64,000 bases of DNA from Straminergon stramineum (GCA_963920665.1 OY987269.1:16494501-16558500); one strand, 5' to 3'. Positions 23,299-36,170 are shown, numbered from the stretch's first letter. Numbers and translations: made by a program. Notes: generated by a model not told the origin, from the letters alone.

Positions 23299-24239
23299 CT
23301 ACACTAATAATGGCATTTAGTGTTTGTAACACTAATTATGAAGCACAACACTAAATGTCAACATAGACACTACTTGTCAACTTTAGAAAATTTTTAGGAT
23401 ATAAATTTTTTACAAGATTACATTTAGAGTTAGCAATTATTTCATCAAATTGCAATGAAATTTTTTTTAATTATAAAGTGATTCAAAACTAGGTTAACGA
23501 GTAGTCAAACACATTGGTGAAATAAAATATCATTCAATTAACTCATTGTGTTTGCAAAATGCTTTGGTAATGTCATAAAATTGTAAGAAAAGATGTAAAA
23601 AACACATCAAAGGTTGAACCTCCTTCTACTAAAATACTTCTCAATCACTCATAACTTCTTGGATTAATATGAAATTTTAACTAGACAAAATAGACTAGTA
23701 TGCACAACTTTCTTCAAAAAATTTCATTAGAAATGGATTTGTATGAAGAAGAATCAAGCTGCCAAAGTTCATTGTAATTCAAAGACGTCTAGATTTTGAA
23801 CTTCGAATTGCTTCCAAACATTCCAAACATCTTGAATTGATATGAGAATTTTACCACAATAAGTAGACTTCAAGGGGGACATAACCCAACAAATTTTGAT
23901 TGAAAACGAACACTAGATGAAGGAGATACAAGCCCCCAAAGTTGTAGCCATCAAATGCAATTTGGTAAACTCAAATTGAACTTTACTTGTAAACTTTGAT
24001 TGGCTTCCAAAGCATTATTATATCTTAGATTGGTCTCAAAATTTTACCACACAAATTAGAAGAGAGAGCACGAATTTTTCAACAAGTTTTATTGAGTTCG
24101 GACATTGGATGTAAAATTTACAACACTTTGAATTGGACTTGAAACTGTAAATGCAAACCATTGGACATTTAGAGTGGGTGTAGTAAAAGTTAACATAACA
24201 CTGTAAGTAACATAACACTAAATACCATTATTAGTGTAG
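23299..24239. mobile_element. TA-flanked MITE-like element with long inverted termini
   Basis: The 941-bp element has termini that pair at 25 of 26 positions, beginning CTACACTAATAATGG on both strands (left from 23299, right ending 24239). It is preceded by TA and followed by TG, consistent with a decayed TA duplication, though the target rule is not certain. Inside, about three diverged tandem units of roughly 180 bp start near 23640, 23815 and 24010, each with a TTGGATTRATATGA-like segment. It has no coding capacity. Confidence 0.78.
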
Positions 24240-24913
24240 TGTATCTTGTATTGTTGTCACAACCAAAATGAAAGTAAAAGTATTTAAAAAAAAAATTTAA
24301 TTCATAAATAACTCAAAAATTCATAACTTTCATACCATATGTCCAAACGCCATGAAAAAAAGCTTGTTCACCCTTCCTTGCCAAGGGATTTCGGATGGTA
24401 CGAAGAACTTGCCTAGGGGATGCATGGTCTTTGAGATCTCAATATGATCAAACAAAACAAAACAAATAGACTAGCTTAAGGTATAGACTAGTGTGCCTTG
24501 TGCCATAGCCACAACTAAAATAAAACTAAAAGTAAATTTCTAAGTTTTTAATTTCATACAAATTTGAAATTTAATGTTTTTTCTTCCGTGAGTTGGAACA
24601 CTACGAAACAAAGTCTATGCATTCTTCCTAGTTGAGGGTTTTCCAATGGTTCAATGAATGCACTTGGGGGATGTATGGTTCCAAAAAATCTCACTGTACC
24701 AATCCAAACAAAAGAAACAAACAACCTAATTTAAGGTATGGATTCACCAATTGATTTGATTTCTTACATTGTGATCAACAATAATTGAATGTACTCTCTC
24801 AACTAGTAGCTATGATTAGTGTAGCTATGCACTTTTAGAAGCAAATCAAGCAATTTAAGACATTTTAGTCAAAAAGTAATATAGTTCAAGATTATTCTAA
24901 TTAGTTCAAAGTA
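24240..24913. other. AT-rich spacer between two MITEs
   Basis: No gene was recognised. Two diverged copies of a segment resembling TATAGACTAGTGTGCCTTG / GTGTAGTGTATCTTG recur around 24236, 24486 and 25103, suggesting older layers of the same MITE family. Confidence 0.4.
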
Positions 24914-25107
24914 TTACACTAAATAAGGATTTTAAGGGGATTGATACTAATAAATTGATATTTTACACTATATAAATATTTGCTTTTATTGTACATCAAT
25001 AGTTATTGAAGTGTCCAGGGGATATACATCATGTTTCAAACATCTACAATTCACCAGAGTAAGTCCCTTTAATTTTTTGGTCCCCTTAATACCCCTATTT
25101 AGTGTAG
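24914..25107. mobile_element. Short TA-flanked MITE, 194 bp
   Basis: Flanked by TA (24912-24913 and 25108-25109). The left end TTACACTAAATAAGG and the right end (reverse complement CTACACTAAATAGGG) extend as an inverted terminus of about 27 bp with a few mismatches, including AAGGGGA. The terminal CTACACTAA links it to the larger element at 23299-24239. It is non-coding. Confidence 0.8.
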
Positions 25108-25645
25108 TATACCTTGTGCCTTTTTTTATTTCACAAAAAATTCAAAAAATAGTCTAACTTAATGTATGGATATTGTCTATAGATAAGTTTCAAGACTCCA
25201 AATTCTAGTCTCACAAAAGAAGCTTCATCTTTACAACATACATCTTTCATTGAGAGTGCATATCCCAATTATTCATGTATTAGATGGATTCAATTGAGAA
25301 TAGAGGTACTAGAAGCAATTCATAACTTGGAATTCCTAGAGGCAAAATATTCTACCTTTGGAAATTCATTGAAGAAATCAAACCCTTAGAAGAAACAAAC
25401 ATTGGCAAGTTGACATAAATAACAAAACAATAAATGACAAAATGAACAACAGGCTTGAGAAAAAGTTGAGTCATGCAAGCAATTGCCCAAGAAGAAGAAT
25501 AGAGACATCTTCTCCTTGTTGAAACTATCTTTTAGTGCATGGATTCTAATGACACTTTGGCTCCATTCTTAATAATGTTATGAAATTGAGAGAATGAAAG
25601 GATGGATTTGGAATTCAAGCTTGTGACTTCTTTCGGAATAAGTTG
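25108..25645. other. Spacer between MITEs
   Basis: I see no gene or element ends in this AT-rich stretch. Confidence 0.35.
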
Positions 25646-26241
25646 CTCTCTCCATCCCAAAATGGATTTTTGTTTCCCTTTAATATTTTGTCACAAAATG
25701 ATCTTCTAGTTGCAAATTCTATAAATTATTTTTGAATTGTTTTCTTATTGACAAAAAGTTGCAATCTACTTGAATTTATGTTGTACATACTATTTATTGA
25801 AAACATGATCCAAAAATAATGAGGCTAACAATTTGAAAATGATAAGATGTAAATTTACTAGCTTCTTCTCAACAATGGATGCATAAGATTTAAGCCAATC
25901 ATGTTAAATTTGTACATCCTTGATTACCAACATATATGGATGTATAGATAAGCTTATCACATATTTCAAGCCCACTAATGACTCCATGAAATCTTGTGGT
26001 GCTACATGGAATTTGTATTGCAAATCAGTGGTCACTAATTTTCTTCCAAATGTCTCTATAATCCCATTTTTTTAGCAGCCCACAACTTGAAGTTAAAAAT
26101 GAATTTAAAACTCAAATTTGCAAGACAATAGGAGATCATTAAATTTTATTTCTATCTCATAATAGAATTAAAAAATGTTGATTTTTAACCTTAACTCAGA
26201 ACATTTTGTCAAACAAGAAGATTATTTTGGTATAGAGAGAG
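25646..26241. mobile_element. Stowaway-like element, about 596 bp
   Basis: The left end CTCTCTCCATCCCAAAAT pairs with the right end ATTTTGGTATAGAGAGAG. The CTC(C/T)CTCC start with CCCAAAAT is close to the Stowaway MITE terminus of the Tc1/mariner superfamily. The right flank is TA (26242-26243); the left flank is TG, a possible decayed TA. It is longer than typical Stowaway elements and has no frame. Confidence 0.65.
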
Positions 26242-26981
26242 TACATGGTAACTAGAAGATTTTAGTTTCTACAAGAAGTTGATATGTTTGTTGAGGATGT
26301 GAATGCTAATTGTTATAAAATTATGAGAAAGAGAGGCCTTTGCTTTGGAAAAAATTTGGGTTTTAGACTCCAACTAGATTGAGCCTAGGATATGAGCAGA
26401 TGTTAAAATATGAGTGGTAGGGTGTACTAATTCAAGATAAAACAAAAGCGTTGTTTGTCATATAAAATATCATAAAGTATAAAGCATACAAAACTTTGTA
26501 TATATCTATATACAACAGTATAAATAAGAAGTATATATATTATGTATCAATACTTGTATGATGTGTATAAGTAGAGTATGTATGTACTTCTATTTGTCAT
26601 ATGTAAATACCTTATAAGTACCACATATCAATGCTTGTATAATATGTATTAGTTAAGAATATTCATATTCATATAAAAAGCTTATAAATACTACAAAGGT
26701 TATATACAAAATTGTATAAGTTATGTATAAAAATGCAAACCCTTGTAAATCTTCTTGAAGATGATGTCAAACTTCAAATAAGTGTCAAATTTGCATAAAA
26801 ACTCCAAATCAAGCATATCTGAGCTTCTCTAAAATTTAACAAAATATTTTTTTAATCTCTCCAAAATTCAAATCTAAAGCAGATATTGCCCATTTTTTTT
26901 ATACCTTGTTGAAGATAACACTACAATTTTTGATGACAACTATACGTGCATCCCTCCACTTCGGAGTATGTTTCAACCTCA
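26242..26981. other. AT-rich spacer
   Basis: No gene was recognised. The segment is rich in TATA/GTATAAG-type short repeats around 26460-26740. Confidence 0.4.
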
Positions 26982-28334
26982 TTAACCTCTAATGGATCTA
27001 TGAGCCCACTTTGGGCTCGTTGCAAGTATAGACAAACATTTCTTGTGTCAATAGTTGAGATAAAATTGTGAAAAAAATGTTGTATGTGTGCATATTGATA
27101 AACTTGTTTTCATAGAAAAAACCTCAAATTGGTTGGTTTATGAATAAGATATGGGACCATCTATGATTTTGATCTCAATGAAGGCAACCTCTGAAAAAAT
27201 ATGAACAAAGGAATCAAAAACTGACGATGCCCACGAACAATAAAGTTACAATGCCTACAATGTCAATACGTGGTTTGGTCAGTATGTGGATGGTTGGATG
27301 AAAACTAAGAATGGCTTGCCTACAATGCTCTCTAATCCTCCACCTTGTTCCCCATCCTTCACCCCACTTCCCAATTCCCTTGCCATGCTCCCCAATTCCA
27401 CTCCAATAGATGGCTTCTTGCTTCTCCACCTTTATCCCCTCTCTCGATTCCTTTCCCCATGCCCCCATTCCATCCAAACTCAAATGGATGTAAACCAACT
27501 ACCCGGGAATCATCTACTTGCATCTAAAATGAGGTAGGGTGAGTTTAGGGACCCATTTTTAGCTACATGCCCAAGGCTTTTGTATTCAAATCTCCTTGAC
27601 TACCCTACTTGAAAGTTCAAATTTAACAAAGATTTAGTCAATTTTGTAAAAAAGTGCTACATGTCATATTATGAATGGTGTAAGGTGACATGGACCCTTG
27701 AAAATTTGACATAGAAACTCAATTTTGGCACTTGAGTGTTGAATGAAACCTTTACGTATGATACTTCATAATTTATTTTTGACTTATTTTTTATTTTAAA
27801 AAAGTTACTTTGGCAAATACTTCACATGATGTTCTAGGTTTACACCATATGTATTTTTTTTTGTTGAGATTCATCACTATATATGTCTTGTCCATGAAGT
27901 TTTCCTAGTGTAATGGTAGTTTCAATGAAGCAATTCTTGCTTCCTATTTTTTTCCACTATGTTTTGACTTTTGAGCAGTTGATGATTATAAAATTTGTCA
28001 AGCATATAGCCAATTTCAGATTCTACAAGAAATTCAAATTACACAAGACATTTATATAGTAGAAGATATCATTGTCAATGACCAAAAAAATGTTTGACAC
28101 CTTGGGCAAGACCCCTAATTTTTTTTATTCTACTTTGAATATTATAATCTCATGAAGTATGCCCATGCAAAATTGAAATTTTGAAGTGGCGTACATAAAT
28201 GAGTGACAAAAAAAGATCTCATGGTTAAATATTTGAAATTTTTTCAAAAATATGATTTACTTATCATTTTATTAAGACTAAGGTCAATTTCAAGCTTTTT
28301 GAGCTTGTAAACATGATGGTCTTTTAGGGGTTAA
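26982..28334. mobile_element. TTAA-site element, long form
   Basis: TTAA (26982-26985) is followed by CCTCTAATGGATC and AGCCCACTTTGGGCTCGTTG. The right end CTTTTAGGGG is followed by TTAA (28331-28334). The left-end pattern recurs at 35558 (CTCTAAAGGACC, then CCCACTTTGGGCTTATTG). At 1345 bp it is longer than its relatives, and 27200-27540 looks like unrelated insert sequence, so it may be composite. Confidence 0.55.
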
Positions 28335-30844
28335 AACTCCAAATACTTTCTGCAATACTTTATTAGAAAGCTAACTTCATAATATATATCCTTCTAAAAT
28401 TTTAGCTTTAGAAAATAAAAAACCTGCTCTTAATGCTCTATCAGAGTTGGGACTTCTTCTAAGTTTTAGATTCAAAAACAACTCTACACCCCCTTCACTC
28501 CCAAACTCATAAAATTTTCATTATAGCTCCAGACTAAGAATGATACCATTTTATATAAAGCTAATAACTTTATACACAATTTCTCCAAAATTCAAATTCA
28601 AAAATAAACAAACCAAACATCTACAAGCCTCAAACTTTCAACCCTTAAAAATTAGTTAAATAGGGGAAACCCAACTTCTTTAAAAACCCACTTTTAGTGA
28701 ATAGTATTGCATATAGTCAATGCACTTGACCAAGTGCAAAAATGTCTAATTAGTAAGTGATGACATATTGCTAAAAAATACATTAAACTAGCATTGAACT
28801 TTAACATAATTGAATCAACAATGAACAAGTGTTAACTCCATGGAGGGCCAAAATCAAGATGCAATTCATTAATTGAAGGTAATTATATAATACAAGATAG
28901 AAAGGAAAAAACTTGACAATAGAGTTAATTGTAAAATAGGTGGAATGCTAGACCAAGAGTTGGAGTTTGAAAAAAACAAAGGACCAAACTCCTTGGACCA
29001 CCAAAATTGACTCTTGCTTGATTTTGTAGGATTTGTTGATTTGTGGTCATTTCTTGCAATTTTGTAATCAATTCCCATGTTGATTGGCTCTTTATTATGA
29101 CAAAGCATTAATTCTTGCAATTGACTTCCTTTGGTGTGTCTGTGAGGGCGGGCATTGGTGGCACATAGAAGTAGCCTCGAAGGAATAGGGCCTAGGCAAC
29201 CTCATTCTCTAAGCCATGTTTGTGGAGAATGGGTAAGATAGTTGGACCCATAACCAATAAAATAAGCACATCTAGACTTGATTTGGAGTAGTGTGAAGCA
29301 AATAAAATATTTTCAGAGGTGCATTGACAAAAAAGATGGGAATTGCCAAAAAATTGGTAATTTTATCTCTTGAATTGAAATTACTATGAATTTTGAAAGG
29401 TAAAAGTTGGGCTTGAGCCATGATGAACATCTACAATCATCCAATTCTGATCATTCAAAAACTACTTCTTGCTCATTGATTCCTATTTCTTTGCTCACTA
29501 ATGTGTCATTAAATTATTGGTCCAAACCTTGAAAAAGTACAAAGCATGCATTCCAAGGAAAAAATGGAAATTTGTTCCAACCTTGGTTAAAAATATAGTA
29601 CCCTATTGATTGTTGATGGGGTGCCATTTAGTAATGGGTCCCTCTACTTTAGTGATGCTTTAAGGTGTTTACACAAAGTGTTTGGGCTCTAGAATTTACA
29701 GAACATGCGATTTAGAAGGTACTTTTAGATTCCTGATAGGCAACCTATCTCAATGTACAATGTCACACTTGCCTTCATCTACACTAGGCAAAATCAAGTT
29801 GGGCCAAATTTGAGAGAGTATGGCTTTAGTTAGAGATCCTCACTAGTAGAGTTAATGGCCTCATTGTATTGATTAGGAAAGGCCCAACATTATGTTCTTT
29901 CAACTAGACTCTCTTCTTTCTTTTGGCACTAGCACAACCACTTTTGTTCTAACTATTTGAGCTTGACACTTGTACTTGGTTCTTTTTAATGGAGTGGCAT
30001 TTGTCAATTGTTCAAAACAAAAAACAGAGAAGATAGGTTGCTAAACCCCAAGACTCCAAGAGTTGATGGCTACAACACCAATGGACAAGATGGAGCTAAG
30101 AGGAGTGAAATTTGGACAGATGACATTGAATTTCAGCTAACCCTAATCCAGCACTAGAGGAGATGAATGCAAACTTTGAATAAGACGAATAAAGACTTCT
30201 ACAATTAGTTCTTACTGATTTTTGTTAATTTGTTCAAATTTGCATTTTGCGCCTCATTTCTATGTAGAACTAGAGAAATTTTTTGCCACTTTAGGGAATG
30301 CTGATGGTGAAAAATATTCAAGTGGTGACTTGACAACTTATTCTTTGATGTTTAGTTCATAGCTCTTAGTTTTAGTGCTCAATCCCAAGCCTACTTCTCT
30401 GTATTAAGTGTAGAAGTGTATTTCTACTCTCTTAAATACATCTTTTATGTTTGTTGAGAATCCTTTTCTGAAATACTCTTGTTCTTGTTTTAGTATTGTC
30501 CTTGACAATTTAAAGGCAAGGTTGGCAAAAAATAATTATTGAAAAGTGTGACAAAATTAGATAAAATGAATGAAAGAAATTGTCAGATTCAACAAAAATT
30601 AAATGACCAAAATGTTGTAAGAAATGAAAATGTCCAATGTTAGTGGGAAATTCCAAAATAAAATCCAGTAAGTTCCATCTATTATCAAGAATTTTTTAGA
30701 TGGCAAAGTGAAGGACTTACTTCATTGACATTTAATGAGAATGAAAGGTGAAACGATTATTTTTATAACTATGAAATGTCTTTTGTAAATAAAATTGTCT
30801 TTGAAATTCATTATCTTTCATGAATCCTCAAAAGATATGGGATA
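28335..30844. other. AT-rich stretch without a recognisable gene
   Basis: The longest frame (28869-29120, minus) has no recognisable content. Sequence from about 29130 to 29260 is less AT-rich and may be a fragment of an old element, but I cannot assign it. Confidence 0.35.
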
Positions 30845-30849
30845 ATCTA

Positions 30850-31300
30850 AAGATGAGAGCTTGACTTCTCATGCATGGTCAAAACACGAGAGTTGTGTGC
30901 AAAGTTGAATTTCAGAGGCCTCATTTAGGCTTTAGAAAGTGACTTTTTTCTTAGATTTTGCACTATAAGAAGTTGTTATATCAAGTTTTTTGTCACCTCC
31001 AAAAATCCATTTGAGATTTCAAGCCTCCAATCAAAAGTTATGGACAAATTTCAAAGAGGATATTTGAAATTGTCAAAGAAAACGTCCCTTCCAATTGCTC
31101 TCTGAAATTTGTCCATAAATTTTAATTGGAGGCTCAAAATTTCAAATGGATTCTTGGAGGTGACAACTAACTTGATTTATCAACTTTTTTTTGTACAAAG
31201 TTCTTAAGAAAAATTTAGTTTACTATGCCTAAATGAGGTCTAAAATTCAATTTTGCACATAATTCCTATGTTTTGTCAATGAGCACTCAAGCTCCTACTA
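30850..31300. repeat. Long imperfect inverted repeat
   Basis: Arms of about 200 bp (about 30850-31058 and 31100-31300) are reverse complements at an estimated four in five positions, separated by about 40 bases. Matching blocks include GGCCTCATTTAGGC with GCCTAAATGAGG, GTCACCTCCAA with TTGGAGGTGAC, and TATGGACAAATTTC with GAAATTTGTCCATA. It is a foldback-type structure. Part of one arm recurs near 52590-52690. Confidence 0.8.
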
Positions 31301-32644
31301 ATGCTAATTTTCATATTCCACATGGTTTGTCTTACCTCTTACCACACCACTTGTATAAAAATCTTGTCTTCTTCCCTTTCTTGAAGATAACTAACATGTA
31401 AAGTTCAAATGTTACCTAAACATGCTAGTCTCAAAAAATAATTCAATTGCTAAATGTATTGAAGTATTTTGAATGTAATGTTGAATTTTAAAAAATTAAA
31501 CTTTAAAGTGAAAAATCTTCTTTTGTAAATTTAATTAATTATTTGGCATCAATGCGCTTGTTGCTCATGTAGTAGACCTACCTTTATAGCTAGTCTATTG
31601 ATGTGGGAATCTATGCAATGGATTTTTAAATATTATTTTTTTTAGAATTTGACCAAATCAAGAAATAAAATCAACATAGAGGAGCTGATTATTGTCCAAT
31701 TTAAAGCGTCTTAACTAACATACCCTTGTACCTTTTCAATTTTGGAAAAATTTAATTGTTTTAGAAGGAATTTGTAATTCTAGGAAATTATAATGCTAAC
31801 CACCTAAAATCTTGAAAATTGCCAATACTAGCTATTGAAACTCAACCAATTTAAGCCATTTCAAACACACTCTCAATGAACTTAATTACAATTTGTGGTA
31901 TGGAAACAAATTTCACTTGATTTTAAAATGAAAGAAAGTTTCATTTGATCCTTCATATATATTTTTTGAATAATGACATCGTACATATCAATAATCTCCA
32001 TGAGATTGATTAGACTATGTGTAAATGCTTCTCTTGTAAAACAAATCCAAATGTTGTCACTCATTCTTGTGAAACAAATATGGTACTTAATAGCATGTTG
32101 TATTGGATATTTGTACAATTGCCAAATGTTTAATTAATTCATTATTTTGAATGATGAAAATTGTTGAAATCTTTTTTTAAGTGCCAAAGTTGGAAAGTTA
32201 AAATTTATTAATTTACTTGGCAAAGGTTTGTAAAATTGAAAAGGTATTAAAATATATGAGTTGATTATCATGCTTATTTAGATAATGTTTTTTCTTGTAG
32301 TATGATTCTCTAATTTTCATGCTCCTATTGGGTGGAGAACAACATGAAGTATTACCTTGCATATTTACCCTACATTACCCTCTAAACATCCTTGGTAACC
32401 AAAAGTATCATCACATAGTTTTAAGTCCAATTCAAAGTGTTGTGACTTTATAATTAAAAAAATTTTCTTTTGAAAAGGTTTGAAAATCAAACTTCACCTC
32501 CAAATGTGTTATTAGGAAATTTCAATATCCTTTTTTATTATTAAAACATGAAAATCTTATAATCTATATATGTGGCCAAATGACTCCAAATTTGATTCAC
32601 ATCATTTGCAACATGCACACTACAAACATGTACATTAGATGTCT
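31301..32644. other. AT-rich spacer
   Basis: No gene was recognised; the minus-strand frame at 31882-32118 has no recognisable motif. Confidence 0.35.
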
Positions 32645-32930
32645 TTTCAGCCCTCAACAAGATTGTGAGTTCTCTAGAGTTCCCAGATTGTAGGAACTTG
32701 CCACAAGTGCAATCTAACATGGTTGAGAAACTACCATGTTAGATAATATTATATAATTGAATTTTTATATTGGTTTTTAGTAATTTTAAATATTTAAAAA
32801 AAATGAAATGAAATTTATAGATATCTTTTGTTTTTTTTATTATTTTTTGAAAATTTTGAAATTCATATATAATTTAAATATTCTAACCAACAATGGTTGG
32901 TTCAATATAAAGAGAACAACAAGGGGAATG
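32645..32930. repeat. Hairpin-bearing dispersed repeat, copy 2
   Basis: Relative of 18185-18480. Its stem is a perfect 12-bp pairing, ATCTAACATGGT / ACCATGTTAGAT (32712-32723 and 32733-32744), around a 9-base loop. The stem sequence differs from copy 1 while pairing is kept. Confidence 0.6.
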
Positions 32931-32989
32931 TGAGGTACTTTTTCACTAACTTTTACTTTTTGTCAAGTACTAGTAGTATAGGGGTTCAT

Positions 32990-34980
32990 GTGTGGATAAG
33001 CCAACGTAGTCTATCGTTGGTGTGTCTAATGTCACTTTTAAAGTAGATTTAGTTTATGTGTAAACTAATTTTGTAAAACATACCTGGGAACTTTATTCTT
33101 ATACTTCTATTCTTTTTCTTTCTTTCCTTCTTTCCCTTCTCTTATTCCTAGGTTCTCTCAATTTAGTGGACAGTCCATTACCACTAATGCAGACATAATG
33201 TTCTAAGACTCCCAGTCCTATATTGTATTCTAGGGTGGGCAAGACATCGAGGGCAACACGTTAGGCTGGGCAACACATCTTATATATGGATGCAGCCTAT
33301 GACCTAATTATATATATACAAGATAATACTTTTAAAGTATACAAATAATTTGTTAATTAACACCTTTTTATGTGTTTGGGCAACAGGGCCAGTAATTGCT
33401 CTTTATGAGCTTTTCGAATCTATGTGCAAAATGACTACATGTGGCAGTCTCAGTACGCAACACGTCCAGTATGCAAAGTATGAAATGTTTAGGACAAAGT
33501 ACCAAATTCTTGGTCTTTGAGCTTTCTCCTTTCTCTTAAGATTGGGCAACAAGTCTTAGGGCAACAAGTCCAAAACCACGGGGTAAATGTTCCTAAAACA
33601 TACATTGAATCAATTTAGACTATGTCCAAACATATAAACCCTAAGACCAAGCACTAAAATTTCATATAATTTGATCAAAAATACCTATGACCACATTGGA
33701 CCAGCCCTAAAACCATGCAAAACTAACCGAAAACCATGAAAATAACCCTGAAATGCAAAAACAGGTCCTAAAAACGCCGAAATTTGTGATTTAATAACCA
33801 AATGGCCTATAATCGTGGACTGCGGCCCCTATAACCGTGCGAATGACCCTGTGACCACGCAGTGCAGGCCCTATGGCCGTTTGCAGAACCCTATGACCGT
33901 GGGGCGCACCCTACAACCGTGCGAAATCCTAATTTCACTGTAGGGAAGCTTGTTGCCTCCGATGCTGCAATTTCAACAGCAATTCTTCACCGATTTCAAC
34001 CTAATTTGAGTTTGTTGCTTCCAATTTCTCATTGCACACTCTCGCTTTACGATCCTAAATGCGCCTGACCACTGGCGTCAAGAAATTTGACAAGAATTTT
34101 GAAATTGGATGATGCACAGCCGAGCTCTGAGATGCCGCAAAATACCTCAATTTCTTTGATTTATTCTCAAGTTCATCAAATTTCTCAAAATCGATTGTTG
34201 ATATCTTCTCGCTCAATCTCTACAATCCTTTCATAAACTCTCAGTCGTCCAAATTTTGATAAATTTTCGAAAATTGAGTAGAAATTGAGTTAGGCGCTTG
34301 TTGCAACGCTCTACTTGTTCAATCCTCAAATTTCTTGGAGTTTGTCACCAATTCTTGCTCGTTTGATCCATGATTTCATCTCCAAGTCTCTAGCCGTTCA
34401 AGTTTTTGATCAAATTCTCAAAAAGAAGTTTCGTGAAATCCCAACAAGGGATGGCACCTGTCTGCTTCGGCTCCAATCTTTGCAATTTCGAATTGAAGTT
34501 AGAATTAGTCGATTCTCGTACACCAGTCCAGATCACAATGTTTCATAATTCTCCTTGTTCTCAATTTGATCTCGATGCCTTGCTTTGAATTGTGCAATCA
34601 GTCACACAGCATTCAATTCTCTCAGACTAACCCCAATTCTTAATTCAAACAGCTTTGTTGTTTGCATAATGGCTTCAAAAATGAATAGTAATAATTTTAT
34701 TTTTATTTTTTATTTACAGAATAATCGTTGCAATTTTCAGTCCCAAGAATTACACAATACACCAAAAAAAAACTAAAACTCACACAAGCAAGGAATTGCA
34801 ACTCTGACAATAGTACTCGAAAAATACTTATAAAACGAATTGCACAAAATAATAGTATATATATTTTAAGAAAATGATGGGTCTTACAATGCCGTCATGT
34901 TCATTTTTTTTTCTTTTTATATAAAAAAAATGAAAAGACACAACCTAATTTTGAAGAGGTGTGTCCGGGACACACCTCAT
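32990..34980. repeat. Dispersed GC-richer repeat, copy 1
   Basis: Resembles 40850-42480 in the same orientation. Shared blocks include ACAGTCCATTA near the left, a CTAGGGYKGG / TATGGATGCA segment, and a run of CCTATAACCGTG-like units (33810-33920 against 41460-41530). The two could be diverged long terminal repeats of one old retrotransposon or two separate insertions; I could not find conserved TG..CA ends. No protein was recognised inside. Confidence 0.5.
34956..34978. repeat. Perfect 23-bp palindrome
   Basis: GAGGTGTGTCC and its reverse complement flank a single central G. It sits at the end of the repeat at 32990-34980. Confidence 0.85.
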
Positions 34981-35555
34981 TCATTATTTAAATTTTGTTT
35001 TCGTTTTTATTTTTTCATCCATCCTAATAGAATAACCCTATTTACATTTATTGGTAAACTTTTACTTTAAAAGGTACTTTATTTCTAACTTTTTCTACTA
35101 AGGGGCCTCTAATAAGCTTAAATAGTCTAAATTCACTAGTTTTAAAGTTTTCTTTCTACAGGGAACAATCTTGAAACAATCTTCTAAAGACCTCAAAAAA
35201 TATCTATTGTGTTGAGATTTCCACACTTTAGTGAAATTCAAACTTATAATATTTTAAATGCAATGATGTTAGGAAACTACAAAAGACCTTGGGCTACAAG
35301 GAACTAATTAGCCCTTTCAAACAAGGTAGAAGCATAAAAAACAATCAAATTAAGCAATTTCATTATAGTTAGAAGCACCATTTCCTAAAAATAATATTTA
35401 TGTAGTATTAGGAATTGAAAATCATGAATTTAGAAAAATAATAATAATAATAAAATTAGATATGGTATATAATTTCTATTAATTTTCAATGTGGAAGCTC
35501 TTTAGACCATTGAAATCTCAAAAAATCACCCAATCACATTTAGTATGGAGGTGGT
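34981..35555. other. AT-rich spacer
   Basis: Nothing recognisable is present. Confidence 0.35.
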
Positions 35556-36170
35556 ATAACCTCTAAAGGACCATGAAACCCACTTTGGGCTTATTGAGAA
35601 ATTGAGCAAGTTCAACTGACTTCATAATTTGGAACTCTTGGATGAAATTTTAGTATGAATGCTACTCATCATACTCCATACATAAAGCTTTGTTTTAGTT
35701 CATTTTGATAAATATGTCAAAATAAGAAGTTTTTCATAATTTCAATGTCAAATTGGGCAACAAAAAATATATCCTAAAAAGCATAAATTATTTTTTGGAG
35801 ATTGTATAGATTGATAACTACTTAAATTAAATTTAAACCATTCAATTCGAAATAATGAGGTAAAAGTTATAGGGAGTTTCATTTTATAGGCAATGAAGTT
35901 AGAAAAAACATATAAAGATATTTTTTGCTCTCAATTCTGAAAAAATTGAAAGACTTTACATCACTTTTACAAGTTTAACACCTTTGTGATCAAACATGAC
36001 AATCTTCAATCCATAAATGATATTGTTTTCATTTTATTTTTCCAATACAATCTCTAGCATGGCTAGTTTGAATTTGTACAATTACAATTTGGAAGAAATT
36101 GATACAACTTATCACAATGTTGGCTTTTTGTTCAATTTAGAGCCAATTCTTAGAAGCTCAGAAAAGGCCT
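35556..36170 (-). mobile_element. TTAA-family element in inverted orientation
   Basis: The left boundary is ATAACCTCTAAAGGACC, a TTAA-family end, with the first T of TTAA changed. The right 250 bases are the reverse complement of the left part of the 9306-9946 element (for example AACATTGTGATAAGTTGTA on the minus strand). Its right end abuts TTAA at 36171 and lacks the CCCC terminus, where the next element begins. The two elements therefore appear to share or to have destroyed one boundary. Confidence 0.6.

Noticed and set aside
23299..24239. CACTA-superfamily assignment from the CACTA string near the ends
   Set aside because: The CACTA is internal to the inverted terminus and no 3-bp target duplication was found; TA flanks fit better.
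27214..27537. Overlapping Pro/Ser-rich (+) and Gly/Lys-rich (-) frames
   Set aside because: Composition-driven frames inside a probable mobile element, with no recognisable domain.
33862..34776. Series of short plus-strand frames in the GC-richer island
   Set aside because: They are short, overlapping and without motifs; the island is better explained as a dispersed repeat.
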